Assembly: GCA_016508695.1 (NCBI GenBank)
Contig: VNKQ01000009.1
Location: 1,798,001 to 1,862,000, forward strand
Source of the DNA: Hyphodiscus hymeniophilus
Taxonomy: Eukaryota > Ascomycota > Leotiomycetes > Helotiales > Hyphodiscaceae
Direction of reading: 5' to 3'
Length of the DNA stretch: 64,000 nucleotides
Positions 30,048 to 41,775 of the stretch are shown in pieces. A program made the position numbers and the translations under genes. Numbering within the stretch: the first letter of the stretch is position 1; each line of letters begins with the position of its first letter. The notes under the pieces are model-generated. The model was not told the origin of the DNA. It saw only the letters and a list, made by a program, of their open reading frames with translations, and did no database searches.

Positions 30048-31350
30048 GATGGACGACGTTTTTCCGATCACACACGGTATTCTGATGGGATGTCCTGGGA
30101 AGGATGGTACGCAGAGCTGTTCGATGAATGCCGTACAGTCGTGAAACCAGGAGTAGGAAGGAGTTAGAGCCGGAGCTAGGAAGCTTGGGGGTCGTGCTGA
30201 ATATGTACCGTGCGGCTCTCAGGCGCACGAAGGTGTCGAGTAAGTTGCCTCGTAATGCTTATTGGAGGGTGGAGAATTGTGAGTTGTGAAGGGATAAAGT
30301 TGTGGATTAATTGAGGGTTTCGCACAAGCACTGCCCCTGGTTGGGAGAAACTTGAGAAATGGATTTACTCCGTACTGTATGAGTAGAGCTGTTTCAGGGG
30401 TCAAGCGAATGGCCGCCGTCCCGCGTTCCTGGATGTAAGGAGATCAATGACGAGTCTTTTGCGACGTGGATGAGGTGAGGATCCCAGGAACATTTCTATT
30501 CGACGATCTGGAACTTGTGCAAACCTGGAAGACAAGACGGCAACAAGTAGCAGAAACCCTCGCAAGTTCTCAAGTGCTTCTACCAAAAATAGCATCGCCC
30601 GATGTGTTGCAGCCACATAAGTACAAGTACAAGTACAGGAGGCATAGAACCGACGAGGCTTTGTACTGTAGACTGTGTCCGGGAGTGGCTGATGCTGGTG
30701 AACTGCGGCAACTGCCCTGTGTCTCCGTCGTGGTGGAGGATGTGCTGCGCCTGCAGCTGACGAGACCTCATCCGCATCCGCATCCACTTGCCGATCGGTA
30801 GTCGAATTCCTGTACTTCGGACGTGCGTCTAGAGAATCAAAAGGTATTTTATCTGGTGTTCTAATTGTGATCGCAATGTATGGGAAACAGGAAAACGTTC
30901 TCGCAGTTTTGACAGCACGCTCTAGATTACCTACGTTTCCAAAGATCGCATATGTTAATCTACGAAAGTCTGCTTGCATAAAGCTTTCGAAGATTCGGGA
31001 CAAACGGAACCTTGAACTTTGGTAGACTACATTCAAAGCAAAGACTAGAAAAGTTCAACTAAACAACCTCAGGGTAATTCGCAGTTGAGTCACTCAACTT
31101 GAGTGCTCGGTCCCCCGTGCAACCACAGCGCAATGATGAAGGTCCTTCCTGATGGTGATGTCCTTCTTGACATTTACGCTTCCCTTCGTCCGCGAATAAG
31201 ACTTCGAGAAACATCGAACAGTCCGCAATCTCATCAACCCTATTTGACTATTCACTTGTCCACGCAATGCGATATGCTCCCAGACCCCAAAAGAACCGGG
31301 TCCACCGTCGCCGTATCCCCCAAAGCACCGCACCGTTATGAGATAAAATA
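30048..31350. other. Intergenic, about 1.3 kb
   Basis: Overlapping ORFs on both strands (for example 30401-31036 minus, 30466-30801 plus) are antisense to each other, carry low-complexity His/Pro/Arg runs and show no domain. I annotate nothing here. The left part is the promoter of the rhomboid gene. Confidence 0.4.
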
Positions 31351-31680
31351 CTATAGCTCGAGCCATCTGAATAGCATTCCGCCGAGTTGAACGGTGATGA
31401 TGAGAAGATATAAACCGATAAAAAAGGTGACGAGGATGAGGAGGAGCACAATGGTGTTGAGGATACACTTCTCGATTGGTTCGAGGCTGTAGACTGGTAA
31501 AGTTACTGCATATCGATAGTAGGTCAGTCGAAGTGTAGCGGTTGATTTGGAGGCCAAGGAGATGTTGGCGTGAGGATGAAGAGGAAACGTGGCGACCTTG
31601 ATATCCATGGAGGCTTGATCGAAGAGATGGGAGGTGAGAAGGATGGTTTGAATCGTATAAAGGTGATATTGATGTAGCAT
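31351..31680 (-). CDS. SPT small subunit-like protein (sphingolipid synthesis)
   Basis: The 109-codon frame contains LTYYRYAVTLPVYSLEPIEK followed by CILNTIVLLLILVTFFIGLY and a second hydrophobic run (LLIITVQLGGMLF). The pattern YxYxVTxxxYxLxPxEKxxxNxIVLLL is that of fungal 'small subunit of serine palmitoyltransferase-like' proteins (SPTSSA/B type). In animals these bind the ER serine palmitoyltransferase dimer and raise its activity. The start is uncertain: M1 (31680) or M25 at 31608 (MDIKVATFPLHP), which puts the motif at the usual distance from the N-terminus. No intron is required. The neighbourhood gives no further hint. The call rests on motif memory alone, and a decayed copy is possible because the C-terminus is short. 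Confidence 0.5.
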   Translation of the reverse strand: MLHQYHLYTIQTILLTSHLFDQASMDIKVATFPLHPHANISLASKSTATLRLTYYRYAVTLPVYSLEPIEKCILNTIVLLLILVTFFIGLYLLIITVQLGGMLFRWLEL

Positions 31681-32946
31681 ACGTCTAATGGCTTTCTCGA
31701 GATGTGCTTCAAGTAATGTGTTCGTTCTGGTTCCGAGGAAATTGTGCTCAGGGACTTGAAAGTTGAAAAACGGCTGTGAATCAGACTCGCACTTGGCTTG
31801 AAAGTTGATATTAGACTTCAGGTGTTACCAAATAACAAGTTGCATACCTATACTTAAATTTATCGGAGCTTCTACTAAGCTCGCATAGAGCAAACAGTCT
31901 CGATGCAGCTCGGGTTAGGCATTCGGAGCAAGTAGAAGAATGGACTCAGCGAGAGTATCGACAGGAGAACGGGGTCAAAAATGTAGAGCACAAATATCTC
32001 TCTGGGGGTCAACACATAGGTCCGATTTGACTTCATAATTATAGTATGTCAACTGATCTACTTCACGAGTATGTCGATAGAAGGAACCCTTTGTCGGCGC
32101 GACTAAATTGCAGATTTTGGAGCAACATATCGACGTCAGAAGAAGAGGCTATGGATCGCAATAATAACAGCTATTTACGGTATGCATACGCTGAATACTC
32201 AAACAGCTGTCATGGGGATGCAATCCAGAGACAATGCAGACCGAAATAACGACTGAGTGCCAATCCATGAGGAACATGGGAACCGCATCAGCTACCTAAT
32301 GAAATAGGATGGCAAATCACTGATTAAGACCTAGGTCGTCTGGGAAACTGAATCGAGCTGTGGACAAATCATTACACTTCGAGGGACCTTCCTCACTCGG
32401 GTGTGATGCTGGGCAAAACGTTCGTTGCCTTTGAGAATGTTTTGTACTGGGAAAAGTAGATGCTTGGCAGTCAGGACCGTGTACTGGGGCATGATTTGAT
32501 AATAGCAACTACATCATTCAAGGCAAGAATGCGAAATCGAAACAAAGAGCTCGGAAAGACAGACTTTAGAAGGAGAGATGACGGAAACCTTGGTAGAGTA
32601 TATCAAGAAGCTGAGTAGGGTATGCTATCATAGAGCATATGGTTTCTCAGGTCTAGTCGTGTCGCAGCAGCGGCTCAAAGCAGTGATATAGAACAAGCTG
32701 CGCGGACATCGAGCCAAGGTTGAATTACCTTACTTGTCGAACGTTTGGGCCGTTCTTGAGACGTGTCACGTGCAAGAGTCCCTCAACCCCCTGCTAGATT
32801 GATTTCCGTATCACGTCGCGTCCACGCAGGATGCATATGATAATGACGCGCCGCAAATTCAAATATCTCCAGAGCCCGACTTTTCGAAGCTTTGCAGACC
32901 GATAGTCCACCAACGTAACCAGGGGTGAAGCTGCGAACTATCCATA
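31681..32946. other. Intergenic / upstream of POL3
   Basis: There are no credible exons. Close to the POL3 start (32766-32771 CACGTG, 32813-32821 region) lie short CG-containing motifs. ACGCGCC at 32845-32853 resembles an MCB-type cell-cycle element (ACGCGT core) only loosely. Confidence 0.35.
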
Positions 32947-35900
32947 ATGGCCACCACTAGGATACCTCAGAAACGAATCCTCGGCGAGTCGACAAACACC
33001 CGACGCAATATTCCCTCTTCTCCTGCGTCTGCGAAGAAGAGGAAGCTTGAGCCCTTTTCATCGCCAGCCGTCCGATTCAAGAGTTCGCAGAATGGACCGA
33101 AAGGAAAGCTCGGCTCTAGCCAGCCAAGCCATTTCGAATCCGAGGTCCTGGAGAAGATGACCCAGGATATGGCTGGATTGAAGAAGAATAATTCAGAGAA
33201 AGATCAAAAATGGGCACGACCGGGCCTGGGAGCTTTTAATCCACAGACTGACGACCTCTGCTTTCAGCAGATCGAAGCGGAGGAGGGTACGCTGAGTGGT
33301 GGCAAAGCTACGGTCAAGTTATTTGGAGTCACGGAGGTCAGTCAATGTTTCTTCTTCACTATAGCCACTGCCATCTAACTTTATCTCTATAGTCTGGCCA
33401 CTCCGTTATGCTTCATGTTACCGACTTTCTACATTACATCTATGTCGCTGCGCCAGTCTCTTTCAGTCCCCACGATTGCGAGGGGTTTAAGATCTACCTT
33501 GATTCCCAAATAGGCCAACATCAGCCTGCAATACATATGGTACAAATGGTCATGCGAGAGAACTTGTACGGGTTTCAGGGAAACCAACAAAACCCATACT
33601 TAAAGATTACTGTGACGGACCCAAAGTTCATTAGCAAAGTCCGTTCTACAATCGAGAATGGCCATGCCAACTGGAAAGGCATGTGGAAGGCGGGCGAAGG
33701 AGGTATCTTGACATTCGACAGCATCCAATATGTCCTCAGATTCATGATTGATTGCAAGGTCGGTTTGCATTCTCAAGTACAGTGCTTTATCTGACTACAA
33801 GTAGATCTCCGGCATGTCTTGGGTCGAAGTCCCTGCGAAATCATACACCATGGTCCCCTCGTCTTCACGCCAGTCAAATTGCCAAATCGAAGCCGAGGTT
33901 ACTTATAGAGATCTGATAGCCCATAAGCCAGAAGGAGAATGGGCAAAGATGGCACCACTGCGTATTCTGTCCTTCGATATCGAGTGCGCGGGTCGCAAAG
34001 GTATCTTTCCGGAAGCAAACCAAGATCCAGTCATCCAAATCGCCAATGTTGTGACTCGGTATGGAGAGAAAAAGCCGTTTGTACGAAATGTCTTCTGTCT
34101 TGATACAACTAGCTCTATTGTCAATACCCAGATATTCGAGTTCGACCGTGAAGAACAAATGTTGAAGAAATGGACAGACTTCCTTCTTGAAGTCGATCCA
34201 GATATCATTATTGGTTACAACATTTGCAATTTCGATTTTCCCTACCTTCTCGACCGAGCAAAGCATTTGAAAGTTGCAGGCTTTGAGCACTGGACTCGGT
34301 TACCCAGCGTTAAGTCACAGGCGAAGGATACGAACTTTTCCAGCAAGCAAATGGGCAATCGGGACACGAAAGCAACAAATACGAATGGCCGTCTACAGCT
34401 CGATCTACTCCAACTAGTGCAGAGAGACCATCAACTGCGAAGTTACACTCTCAATTCGGTCTGCGCACAATTCCTGGGAGAGCAAAAGGAGGATGTCCAT
34501 CATACAATGATCACTGAATTATTCAACGGAACGCCAGAATCTAGGAGACGTCTTGCTGTTTATTGTCTCAAGGATGCCTATCTCCCTCAAAGGCTAATGG
34601 ACAAGCTTTCATGTCTCGAAAACTATACAGAAATGGCCCGTGTCACAGGTGTACCTTTCAACTTCCTCCTCTCCCGCGGCCAACAAGTCAAATTCGTCAG
34701 TCAATTGTTCCGCAAAGCCCTCGAGCAAAAGCTTGTAATCCCGAATCTAACTCCCAGTGGGTCAGACGAACAGTACGAAGGTGCCACTGTTATTGAGCCT
34801 ACAAGAGGATACTATGACGTTCCAATAGCTACACTCGATTTTGCGTCTCTTTATCCCAGTATCATTCAAGCTCACAACCTGTGCTACACCACCCTTCTCA
34901 ACAAATCGGCAGTAGAAAAACTTGGCTTGGTGAAGGATGAAGACTACATCGTCACTCCAAATGGCGATATGTTTTGCACAACTAAGCAGCGGAAGGGACT
35001 TCTAGCTCAGATTCTCGAGGAATTACTAACTGCAAGGAAGCAAGCGAAGAGAGAGTTGGTAGTCGAAACTGATCCATTCAAGAAGGCGGTGCTGAATGGT
35101 CGTCAATTAGCTTTGAAAGTCAGTGCCAACTCCGTCTACGGTCTTACTGGCGCCACTGTTGGGAAGCTCCCTTGTTTGGCCATCGCCAGTAGTACTACAA
35201 GTTATGGTCGACAGATGATTGAAAAAACGAAGGAGGAAGTTGAAGCAAAGTACACGATCGCTAATGGATATGCTCATGACGCTCAGGTCATATATGGCGA
35301 TACTGATTCGGTCATGGTGAAGTTCGGGGTAAAAGACTTGGCCGAATCAATGAAATTGGGAGAGGAGGCTGCACAATTCGTTTCGTCGAAGTTCATCAAG
35401 CCGATCAAGCTAGAGTTCGAGAAAGTTTACTTCCCCTACCTTCTGATCAACAAAAAGCGATATGCTGGTCTATACTGGACGAAGCCTGAGAAATACGACA
35501 AGATGGACACAAAGGGTATTGAGACGGTTCGAAGAGACAATTGTCGGCTGGTGCAGAATGTTATAGAGACTGTGCTGAGAATGATTTTGATTGATCAAGA
35601 CGTTCAGGGTGCCCAGGAGTAAGTTGTCCCAGATCTCATGTGAGAATACGACTAATGAGGTATAGCTATGTCAAGGATACGATATCGGATCTTCTCCAAA
35701 ACAAGATCGACATGTCCAAGCTCGTCATTACCAAGGCCCTTGCCAAAGCGGACTACACAGCCAAACAAGCACACGTTGAACTTGCCGAGCGAATGAAAAA
35801 GCGTGATGCAGGCTCTGCACCAACGCTTGGAGACCGAGTTGCCTACGTGATCGTCAAGGGATCTGCCGGAGCCAAGAATTTCGAGCGATCAGAAGACCCT

Positions 35901-36404
35901 CTTTTCGTTCTGGAGAACAACATCCCAATTGACACCAAATACTATCTTGACAATCAACTTGCGAAACCTCTGGGTAGAATTTTCGAGCCCATCCTCGGAG
36001 AAACAAAAGCAAATTCGCTACTTGCAGGTGACCATACACGATCTATATCTGTTGCTGCACCCTCCATTGGCGGTCTGATGAAATTTGCGAAGAAGACATT
36101 TACCTGCATGGGATGTAAGAAGCCGCTTGTTGGCAAGGAGGAGAGTGGTGGAGCTGTATGTTCGAATTGCGCACCGAGAGTCGGAGAGCTCTACACGAAA
36201 ACTCTTAACAAAGTTTCGGACCTCGAAGTGAGGTTCAGTAGATTATGGACGCAATGCCAGCGATGCCAAGGAAGTATGCATTGTGAGGTAATTTGCAGCA
36301 GCAAGGACTGCCCTATCTTCTACATGCGAATGAAGGCGAAGAAGGACGTTGAAGATGCAGGGAAGGAGCTCGTGCGTTTTGATAGAGACTCTGCCGCTTG
36401 GTGA
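32947..36404 (+). CDS. POL3: DNA polymerase delta catalytic subunit
   Basis: Four exons, 32947-33336, 33393-33758, 33805-35618 and 35666-36404, close to 1102 residues, normal for the family. Exonuclease motifs are SFDIECAGRKG (about residue 311), YNICNFDFPYLL and YCLKDAYL. Polymerase motif A is DFASLYPSIIQAHNLCY (about 597), motif B KVSANSVYGLTGA and motif C YGDTDSVMV (about 751). The C-terminus has the CysA zinc site (CMGC...CSNC) and the CysB cluster (CQRC...CEVICSSKDC) that binds the B-subunit and an iron-sulphur centre. The N-terminus has a basic nuclear signal (SAKKRKLEP). It is the replicative lagging-strand polymerase with proofreading. Introns are 56, 46 and 47 bp; the last has CTAAT as branch. 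All catalytic acids are intact. Confidence 0.97.
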
Positions 36405-37023
36405 CGGCATCATGATTTAATGTGCAATTCTGATTTATGGCGCTGGGTGTCCATGGCGCTGGGTATCGGTGTAGGGGAGAAAGGCATGAAATGAAAGGAA
36501 TATAAGAGTTTCTAGGACTTGGCTAGTGAGCCGTTGATATCAAATAACTCTCTGTTGCTCCATGATTCAGCTCCCATTCTATCTCCTGTAATCTTCGCAA
36601 CTCACTTGCTCCGGGTTCTATTTGCATATTCTTTGCTCGCTCATGAGTTCCGCATTGCTACGTGACGCTGGCTTGCATCCAGTGTTGGAAGGTATCATTC
36701 TGCTCCCTTTACTATAAACCATGGTTTCAGTCACCCATACTTGCTCAAGGAAGCATTTCCAATATATCCTGACTTTAAAGCCATGGGGCTATTGCTCATT
36801 TTTGATGCTAAATGTGACATTCTAATCATCCCTCACTCTGACAATCTTGACGAGATTTGAAAAGAGACAAAAGAAGCAACGATTCTGTACTGGTTTCTCC
36901 CGTGCCCTAAAAGCTCACAGAGCTATTCACTTACAACTATTCAACACTTGTCACGGTTCGACGGTTTAAGACAGGATCTCCATACAACATTTCATCTCAC
37001 TCAAGATCGAGACTCAATTCAAA
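36405..37023. other. Intergenic, upstream of orphan gene A
   Basis: No ORF of note. The sequence near 36960-37020 is C/A-rich leader. A short direct repeat, ATGGCGCTGGGT, occurs at 36437 and 36453. Confidence 0.35.
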
Positions 37024-37703
37024 ATGCCTGACACAACCACTTCAAGCTACAGCGGTTCTCAGGATGAGAGCCCCTCAATCTCACCCGCCAGTTCTGCCAC
37101 ACAGCACTCCGATCTTGGTATGTCAAATCCTCACCTTCCATGATACCTACTAACGAAACAGCCTTGCGACCACTGGAAACATACCGGCTCATCATCAAGC
37201 TCAACAACCACGACGACCAGATCGTCACAAAAAGCACGGAACTGAACTGGGCCATCGACCTCGAAAGCAACCACCCCAGCGGTCTTCCTCCCGTCGTCAT
37301 TCCCACCTGGCAATGGCCACGCTGGTGCCAGGCTCGAGTCGTGGTCTTGGACAACATCCCGCGGAAGTCAAGAGATGAATACAAACTCGTGCTCGAACAA
37401 GCCTGCAACTGGAAGGATCAAGCAGGAGTCGACAATGCGACGTTTGTTGTCGAATGCCTGAAACGCATCCGTGCTCTTGGGGGCGTAGATGAGGAGACGG
37501 TGACTTTCTGGGAGGGCTTGAAGAGCTACAATATCTGGCATGTGGAGAGGGCTATCGATGAGCGGTGCCACTTTTTTGGGGTGGGAAGGCCGGATTCCTT
37601 CTTCAAGGGCCCGGCTCATGTTTTCTTCGTACACCCGCCCGGACAGCGTACGTTGGTTTCACTGGAGACTCGGAACAAACTCCTGAGGGATGAGCCATGT
37701 TAA
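37024..37703 (+). CDS. Orphan protein A of a tandem pair
   Basis: Exons 37024-37117 and 37162-37703 are joined by a 44-bp phase-1 intron (GTATGT, branch CTAAC, acceptor ACAG), giving 211 residues. A Ser/Thr-rich N-terminus precedes a compact domain with LETYRLIIKLNNHDDQIV, WAIDLESNHPSG and the segment VTFWEGLKSYNIWHVERAI. No family is recognised. The gene 385 bp downstream has the same order: a strand-rich first half, a helical second half and a WEGL...N-I...ER-I motif. This suggests duplication followed by strong divergence. There is no signal peptide, so a cytosolic or nuclear location is likely. Confidence 0.7.
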
Positions 37704-38088
37704 GACGAGGTGCTTTATCCAGGCAATCGAGTTGAGTTGGGCAGCGGTTTCAGCATCTCGAAGGTCTTTCGACGATGCTCGACTAGATGGAGGTGGTTTG
37801 AGGCGTTGATGTTTCTTGGATCGAGGAGGCGTCCAACGACTAGATGGATGATGCATGATTCTGAGTCCCTTTCACTTGGACAATCAACAGCGCCTTTCTT
37901 CAAATTCACATTCACCCAGTCTGCTACATGAGTCCAGTGAATAGCAACGGCAGGAGGTCAGCGGCTACGTCGTGGAGCGCGCACTTGGAAACTTCTGAAT
38001 TCCCCTTTCATAATCCTAGCCTCCTACCTCTCTGTAGACCGTATCTGAAGCTCCACATCCAAACTCTCAAAAGTCAAATCAACCACCA

Positions 38089-38926
38089 ATGGCCCAGTAC
38101 TCGTTTTTTGATTATGTTTTCGCATTCACCCTTCTTGCTGTCATCCTTGCTGTGACTTTCGCCTTTTCGCTGGCTACGTGGAAAGCGATTCTAACTCGAG
38201 TCTCAAAACTTACAAAGCGAGGTGTCCGTTTGTCTGCAGCCAAAGGTCCGACCCCATGAGTTTGCATTTACTGTATGGCTGACAGATACTCGAGGTCAAA
38301 CGCAATCGTACGAACTATGTCTCTCGTTTACACGCAATGGCTTGACACTTCGTGTTCCTTGGATCTTCGTTCTTTACCGCACAGGAGCGAATAAAGGCAC
38401 CCGCTGTACGTATTTTGGGTTCCGTTCCCCTCGATTCTGCCCATCCATGAGCATCTGCTAACCCAACTATCCTCTCTCAGTGCGAGCAAAAGATGCCTCG
38501 GAAGTCCTTGACCTGAAGACCACCCATGCCACCAATCACACCTTCCGCTACCTCGCCCGCGAAGATGCATACGTCGACAACTACAGCTGTCACGGTCGAG
38601 TCGTGCTACTCCAGAACATGACCAAGCACGAGCGTGACGAGGCTCAGGCTACTATCATGGCCACCGAACTGAGTGCCTTTGTTGACGGCAAGCGAGACTG
38701 TCAGAAATGGGCCACCGAGTGCCTCGTGACGATCGGGTTCCCGCTGGATTTTGTGAAACTCTGGGAGGGCTTGCTGGGCAAGAATATCTATGAGATCGAG
38801 CGGACGATCGGCGAGCTGGATGGTAAATGGGGTCTCGAGTTTGTGAGAAGTATCGCATATCAGGATAAGACTGTTGCGGAGGCTGAATTGCGTGGGGAGA
38901 GCCAGGCAGAGGCTTCGAGAAAGTGA
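38089..38926 (+). CDS. Orphan protein B of a tandem pair (5' end uncertain)
   Basis: The solid part is the exon from about 38222 to 38405 (VSVCLQPKVRPHEFAFTVWL), then a 75-bp phase-1 intron (GTACGT, branch GCTAAC, acceptor TCAG) and the exon 38481-38926 (LRAKDASEVLDLKTTHATNH to the stop). The 5' exon is less certain. The ATG at 38089 opens MAQYSFFDYVFAFTLLAVILA, a hydrophobic anchor, and a 70-bp intron 38152-38221 (GTGACT...GCGAG, branch TTCTAAC inside) would join in phase. The motif VKLWEGLLGKNIYEIERTI in the last exon matches VTFWEGLKSYNIWHVERAI in the neighbour. If the anchor exon is right, the paralogues differ in location: A soluble, B membrane-anchored. Confidence 0.55.
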
Positions 38927-39456
38927 TCGGGAAGTTGAGATGGGGGTGCTCCTGGGTAATATCATGCGATGCGTTCTTGGGAAGTGGATTTAGGGCGGTT
39001 GATTCTTCATAGTCTGTTGTAATACAGACTTCTCCCCACTCTATGAAAGTGCTCTCCGGAAGGCACTGCATATCAAAACTTGGATTCTTCCCTACAGAGT
39101 CTGCGCACTTTCATACATTATCCTGAGCCTAGTAGTTCCTATTTCAAACAGTGCTTGCATATAGAGAGGGTGACGGTATCTCTTGACTCGGCGGGAAAAT
39201 GGTGGGAACCGTAAATGTAACCTTCCAAGAAACGTCGCTAGCCAAGTGTAGATATCATCCGAGTCTGGTGATAAGGTTCTGATTACTTTGATTGTCCATA
39301 ATGGCGAGTCTATCGTCATCGAAAATAGGTATTCTTCGAAGTACAACATCGTGGTACTACGTAGGTAAACCAGACTTTGGCGGTAAATGGCTGCCGTGAA
39401 TGCCATGTTGAAAGATACATTTCAACCTTACAATCAGTCGCAATCTCGCTATCACT
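38927..39456. other. Intergenic between converging genes
   Basis: No supported gene. The 104-codon minus-strand frame (39092-39406) has no domain and does not splice to the bZIP gene in a family-consistent way. Confidence 0.35.
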
Positions 39457-40397
39457 TCAATCAAATAAAACAGCCCATCTCTGCTTGAAGTCTGGAGAGA
39501 TAATCCAAGCTCTTGGATCCCAACTCTCCCTTCCCACGAACATGAAGCCAAAGGAGCCTATCAAGTCGAAACAAAACTCCTCGTCATCGAACAAACCACT
39601 GAACAAAATTAAATTATGCCGTAATTTGGGTTGTGGTAAGCAATCAATATATGGTAAGTGAGCTACTTGCTTCTGTAGAGGTACAGGGTGAAGCGGCAGC
39701 GGCGTGTCGATGGTAGGTGGAGGAGATTGCTTCGGCACCGGGAAAAGACAAGACAATCCTAGTAGGCGGCCATGCGAGTACATGGCAGAGAATATGGTAA
39801 AGCTAGGGATACTGAGAAATGATTGATCGGTACCAGGATGGTGTGTGGCCGCTGGTGAAACCATAGATGAGTAATTCGCCGCAGGGTTGAGCTCTGGAGG
39901 GGAAAGGCCGACATTGATGAGTGGGCTGTTTGAAATCCTGCCATTATCATGTTAACAATAACATCGGAGAGACTTCGGATTGTCTGGACACCCAGGACAA
40001 GGGGTTTTGTTTACTAGAACTTACTCCGGCGATAGTGAGGGTACTAGAACGGACGAAACAGTTTCGTCTCTGGTTGAGAGAGGCTTGGGTACTATCGGAG
40101 CGAGCTTGAAACGCTTAATGGGAGTAGGGCCTTTAGGAGACTTGGGGGAAGCGGTCTGGTTGATTTTAGCATTCCTTGTTGACGCTGCCAGTCTCTTTCC
40201 TATATCAATGATTAATAAATAATAAACATTAGACGAATCTTCTAGCCTTGTGAGATACTGTACTTACGGCGAGCTCGTTGGGCTAGTCTATCCTGAATAG
40301 TTTTCCGAGTCCGAGCATCTGCAACACCAATCCAACTGTCCGCCTCCGCCTCCGCCTCTCTGCTCTTTCTTAAGCATGCATCAGACTGCCCCTGCAT
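39457..40397 (-). CDS. bZIP transcription factor with DUF3425-type C-terminus
   Basis: Three exons, 40268-40397, 40025-40199 and 39457-39937, close in frame to 261 residues; introns are 68 and 87 bp with GTAAGT donors. The basic region is ADARTRKTIQDRLAQRARRK, which keeps the R-K-x-I-Q-x-R-x-A-Q-R pattern of fungal AP-1-like bZIPs. The following leucine heptads are very weak or absent. The C-terminal domain PLHPVPLQKQVAHLPYIDCL, then PKLRHNLILF, then DEEFCFDLIGSFGFM, then WDPRAWIISPDFKQRWAVLF is the DUF3425 block often found with truncated bZIPs. Such proteins are presumed nuclear regulators; targets are unknown. The C-terminus ends soon after the RWAVLF segment, slightly shorter than usual. 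Confidence 0.78.
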
Positions 40398-40872
40398 CGT
40401 CAATCAACTATTGCTGCCTTTAAAGGGGGTTTGAGGATTTGCGCTGAACTGGAGTAGGTTGGAATAAGAAGTCCGTGGATGTTTGTAAGCGATTTCACAG
40501 GCTACGGGCGATCGCTTGATTCGTCACATCACCCTCAACCGACACGCTAATTTATGACTGGAATACGAACCAATCAGATCTTCTCGCTCGCTTCTTTCTT
40601 ATATTCTGACCCTTCGCTCCTCCAATTGCTTCATAATTCTTTACAAATACAGCAGCTGCAAAATCAGAACGCCATGAATTTCGGCACCTCATTCGCATGC
40701 TCCGGTACCAAGTTCCCACATAGAATGACGGCCGAGGCGGAGAAGCCTCCAGTATAAAGACTCCGTCCCCTCGGTGATCCAACGTCTTTGAAACTCATCA
40801 GATAACCTATTCCTGACAATACATTGGTCATTCAATACTGCATAACGTGTTCTCAGCTCACAGCCCAAAAAG
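40398..40872. other. Divergent promoter region (bZIP / SDR)
   Basis: This 475-bp spacer lies between two starts. A possible leader for the SDR begins after 40760 (CT-rich). No other feature. Confidence 0.4.
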
Positions 40873-41775
40873 ATGCCTGGACTAAACTTTCAAGGGTCCT
40901 TCACCAAAGTCTCCCACAAGGGCCCGTACGACGCTATTGATCCAACACAACCCGCCGTCTCTGCGGCAGGGAAGACCGTCTTGATTACCGCTGGACACAC
41001 TGGTATCGGATTCGTCATTGCGCAGAACTTCGCCGCCGCAGGCGCTTCTCATATCGTCCTCCTTGCCCGACGGGTCGAGGTCCTAGAGAAGTCCGCGAAA
41101 GAACTCTCAACGACATTCCCCAACACCAAAATCCACTACTTTGCAGCTTCCCTCACTGATCATGCAAAGATCAAAGATACACTTGCTCGGATCCGCTCGG
41201 AGATCTCACCCAATATCGATGTCTTGGTCACCAGTGCAGCATATGCAGCGCCACCTGCTGCCGCCATCGACCTTCCACAGGAGGAACTCAAGAGCAGCTT
41301 CGACACGAACGTCTTTGGGAACATCAATCTGGTCAGGGAGTTCCTGGCCGGGTCCGGGGAATCCTCGGGCCGTGAGAAGGTGATCCTCGACCTCTCAACC
41401 GTGGCTGCCCACATTCCGCTGCCCACCATGGCTGCGTACGGAGTGAGCAAGCTCACGTTCACGCAGTGGCTGGCTCACGTGCAGCAAGACATGGCGGGGA
41501 AAGGACTACGCGTCCACAGCTTCCACCCCGGCTCCATCTTCACGGACGCTGCGAAGGGCTTCGGGATGACGGAAGACAGCATCCCTTGGGACGATATCCA
41601 GCTGCCTGGAAGGTTTGCCGTGTGGTTGGCTAGTGGAGATGCTGCGTTCTTGAAAGGAAGGTTTGTCTGGGCGACCTGGGATGTTCGGGAATTGGTGGAG
41701 AGGAAAGGGGAGCTCGAGAGTGATACGGAGCTCTTGACGATTGGGTTGCAGGGTAATCCATCCGCTGGGCAATAA
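40873..41775 (+). CDS. Short-chain dehydrogenase/reductase
   Basis: A single exon encodes 300 residues. The Rossmann nucleotide motif is TAGHTGIG at residues 39-46, a variant of TGxxxGIG with Ala in place of the first Gly. ARR at 65-67 after strand beta-2 suggests NADP preference. The catalytic set is Ser175 (DLST), Tyr189 and Lys193 (AAYGVSK). The usual NAG after beta-4 is replaced by TSAAY. HSFHPGSIFTDAAKGFGM marks the segment after beta-6. No signal peptide, so a soluble cytosolic enzyme. The substrate is unknown. It resembles the many fungal 'SDR-family oxidoreductase' orphans. It belongs to the same superfamily as the decayed copy at 23.3-24.4 kb, but the sequences are not close. Confidence 0.88.
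   Translation: MPGLNFQGSFTKVSHKGPYDAIDPTQPAVSAAGKTVLITAGHTGIGFVIAQNFAAAGASHIVLLARRVEVLEKSAKELSTTFPNTKIHYFAASLTDHAKIKDTLARIRSEISPNIDVLVTSAAYAAPPAAAIDLPQEELKSSFDTNVFGNINLVREFLAGSGESSGREKVILDLSTVAAHIPLPTMAAYGVSKLTFTQWLAHVQQDMAGKGLRVHSFHPGSIFTDAAKGFGMTEDSIPWDDIQLPGRFAVWLASGDAAFLKGRFVWATWDVRELVERKGELESDTELLTIGLQGNPSAGQ

Noticed and set aside
30401..31036. 211-codon minus-strand ORF with His/Pro/Arg runs
   Set aside because: Low-complexity and antisense to another meaningless ORF. No recognisable motif, no splice partner.
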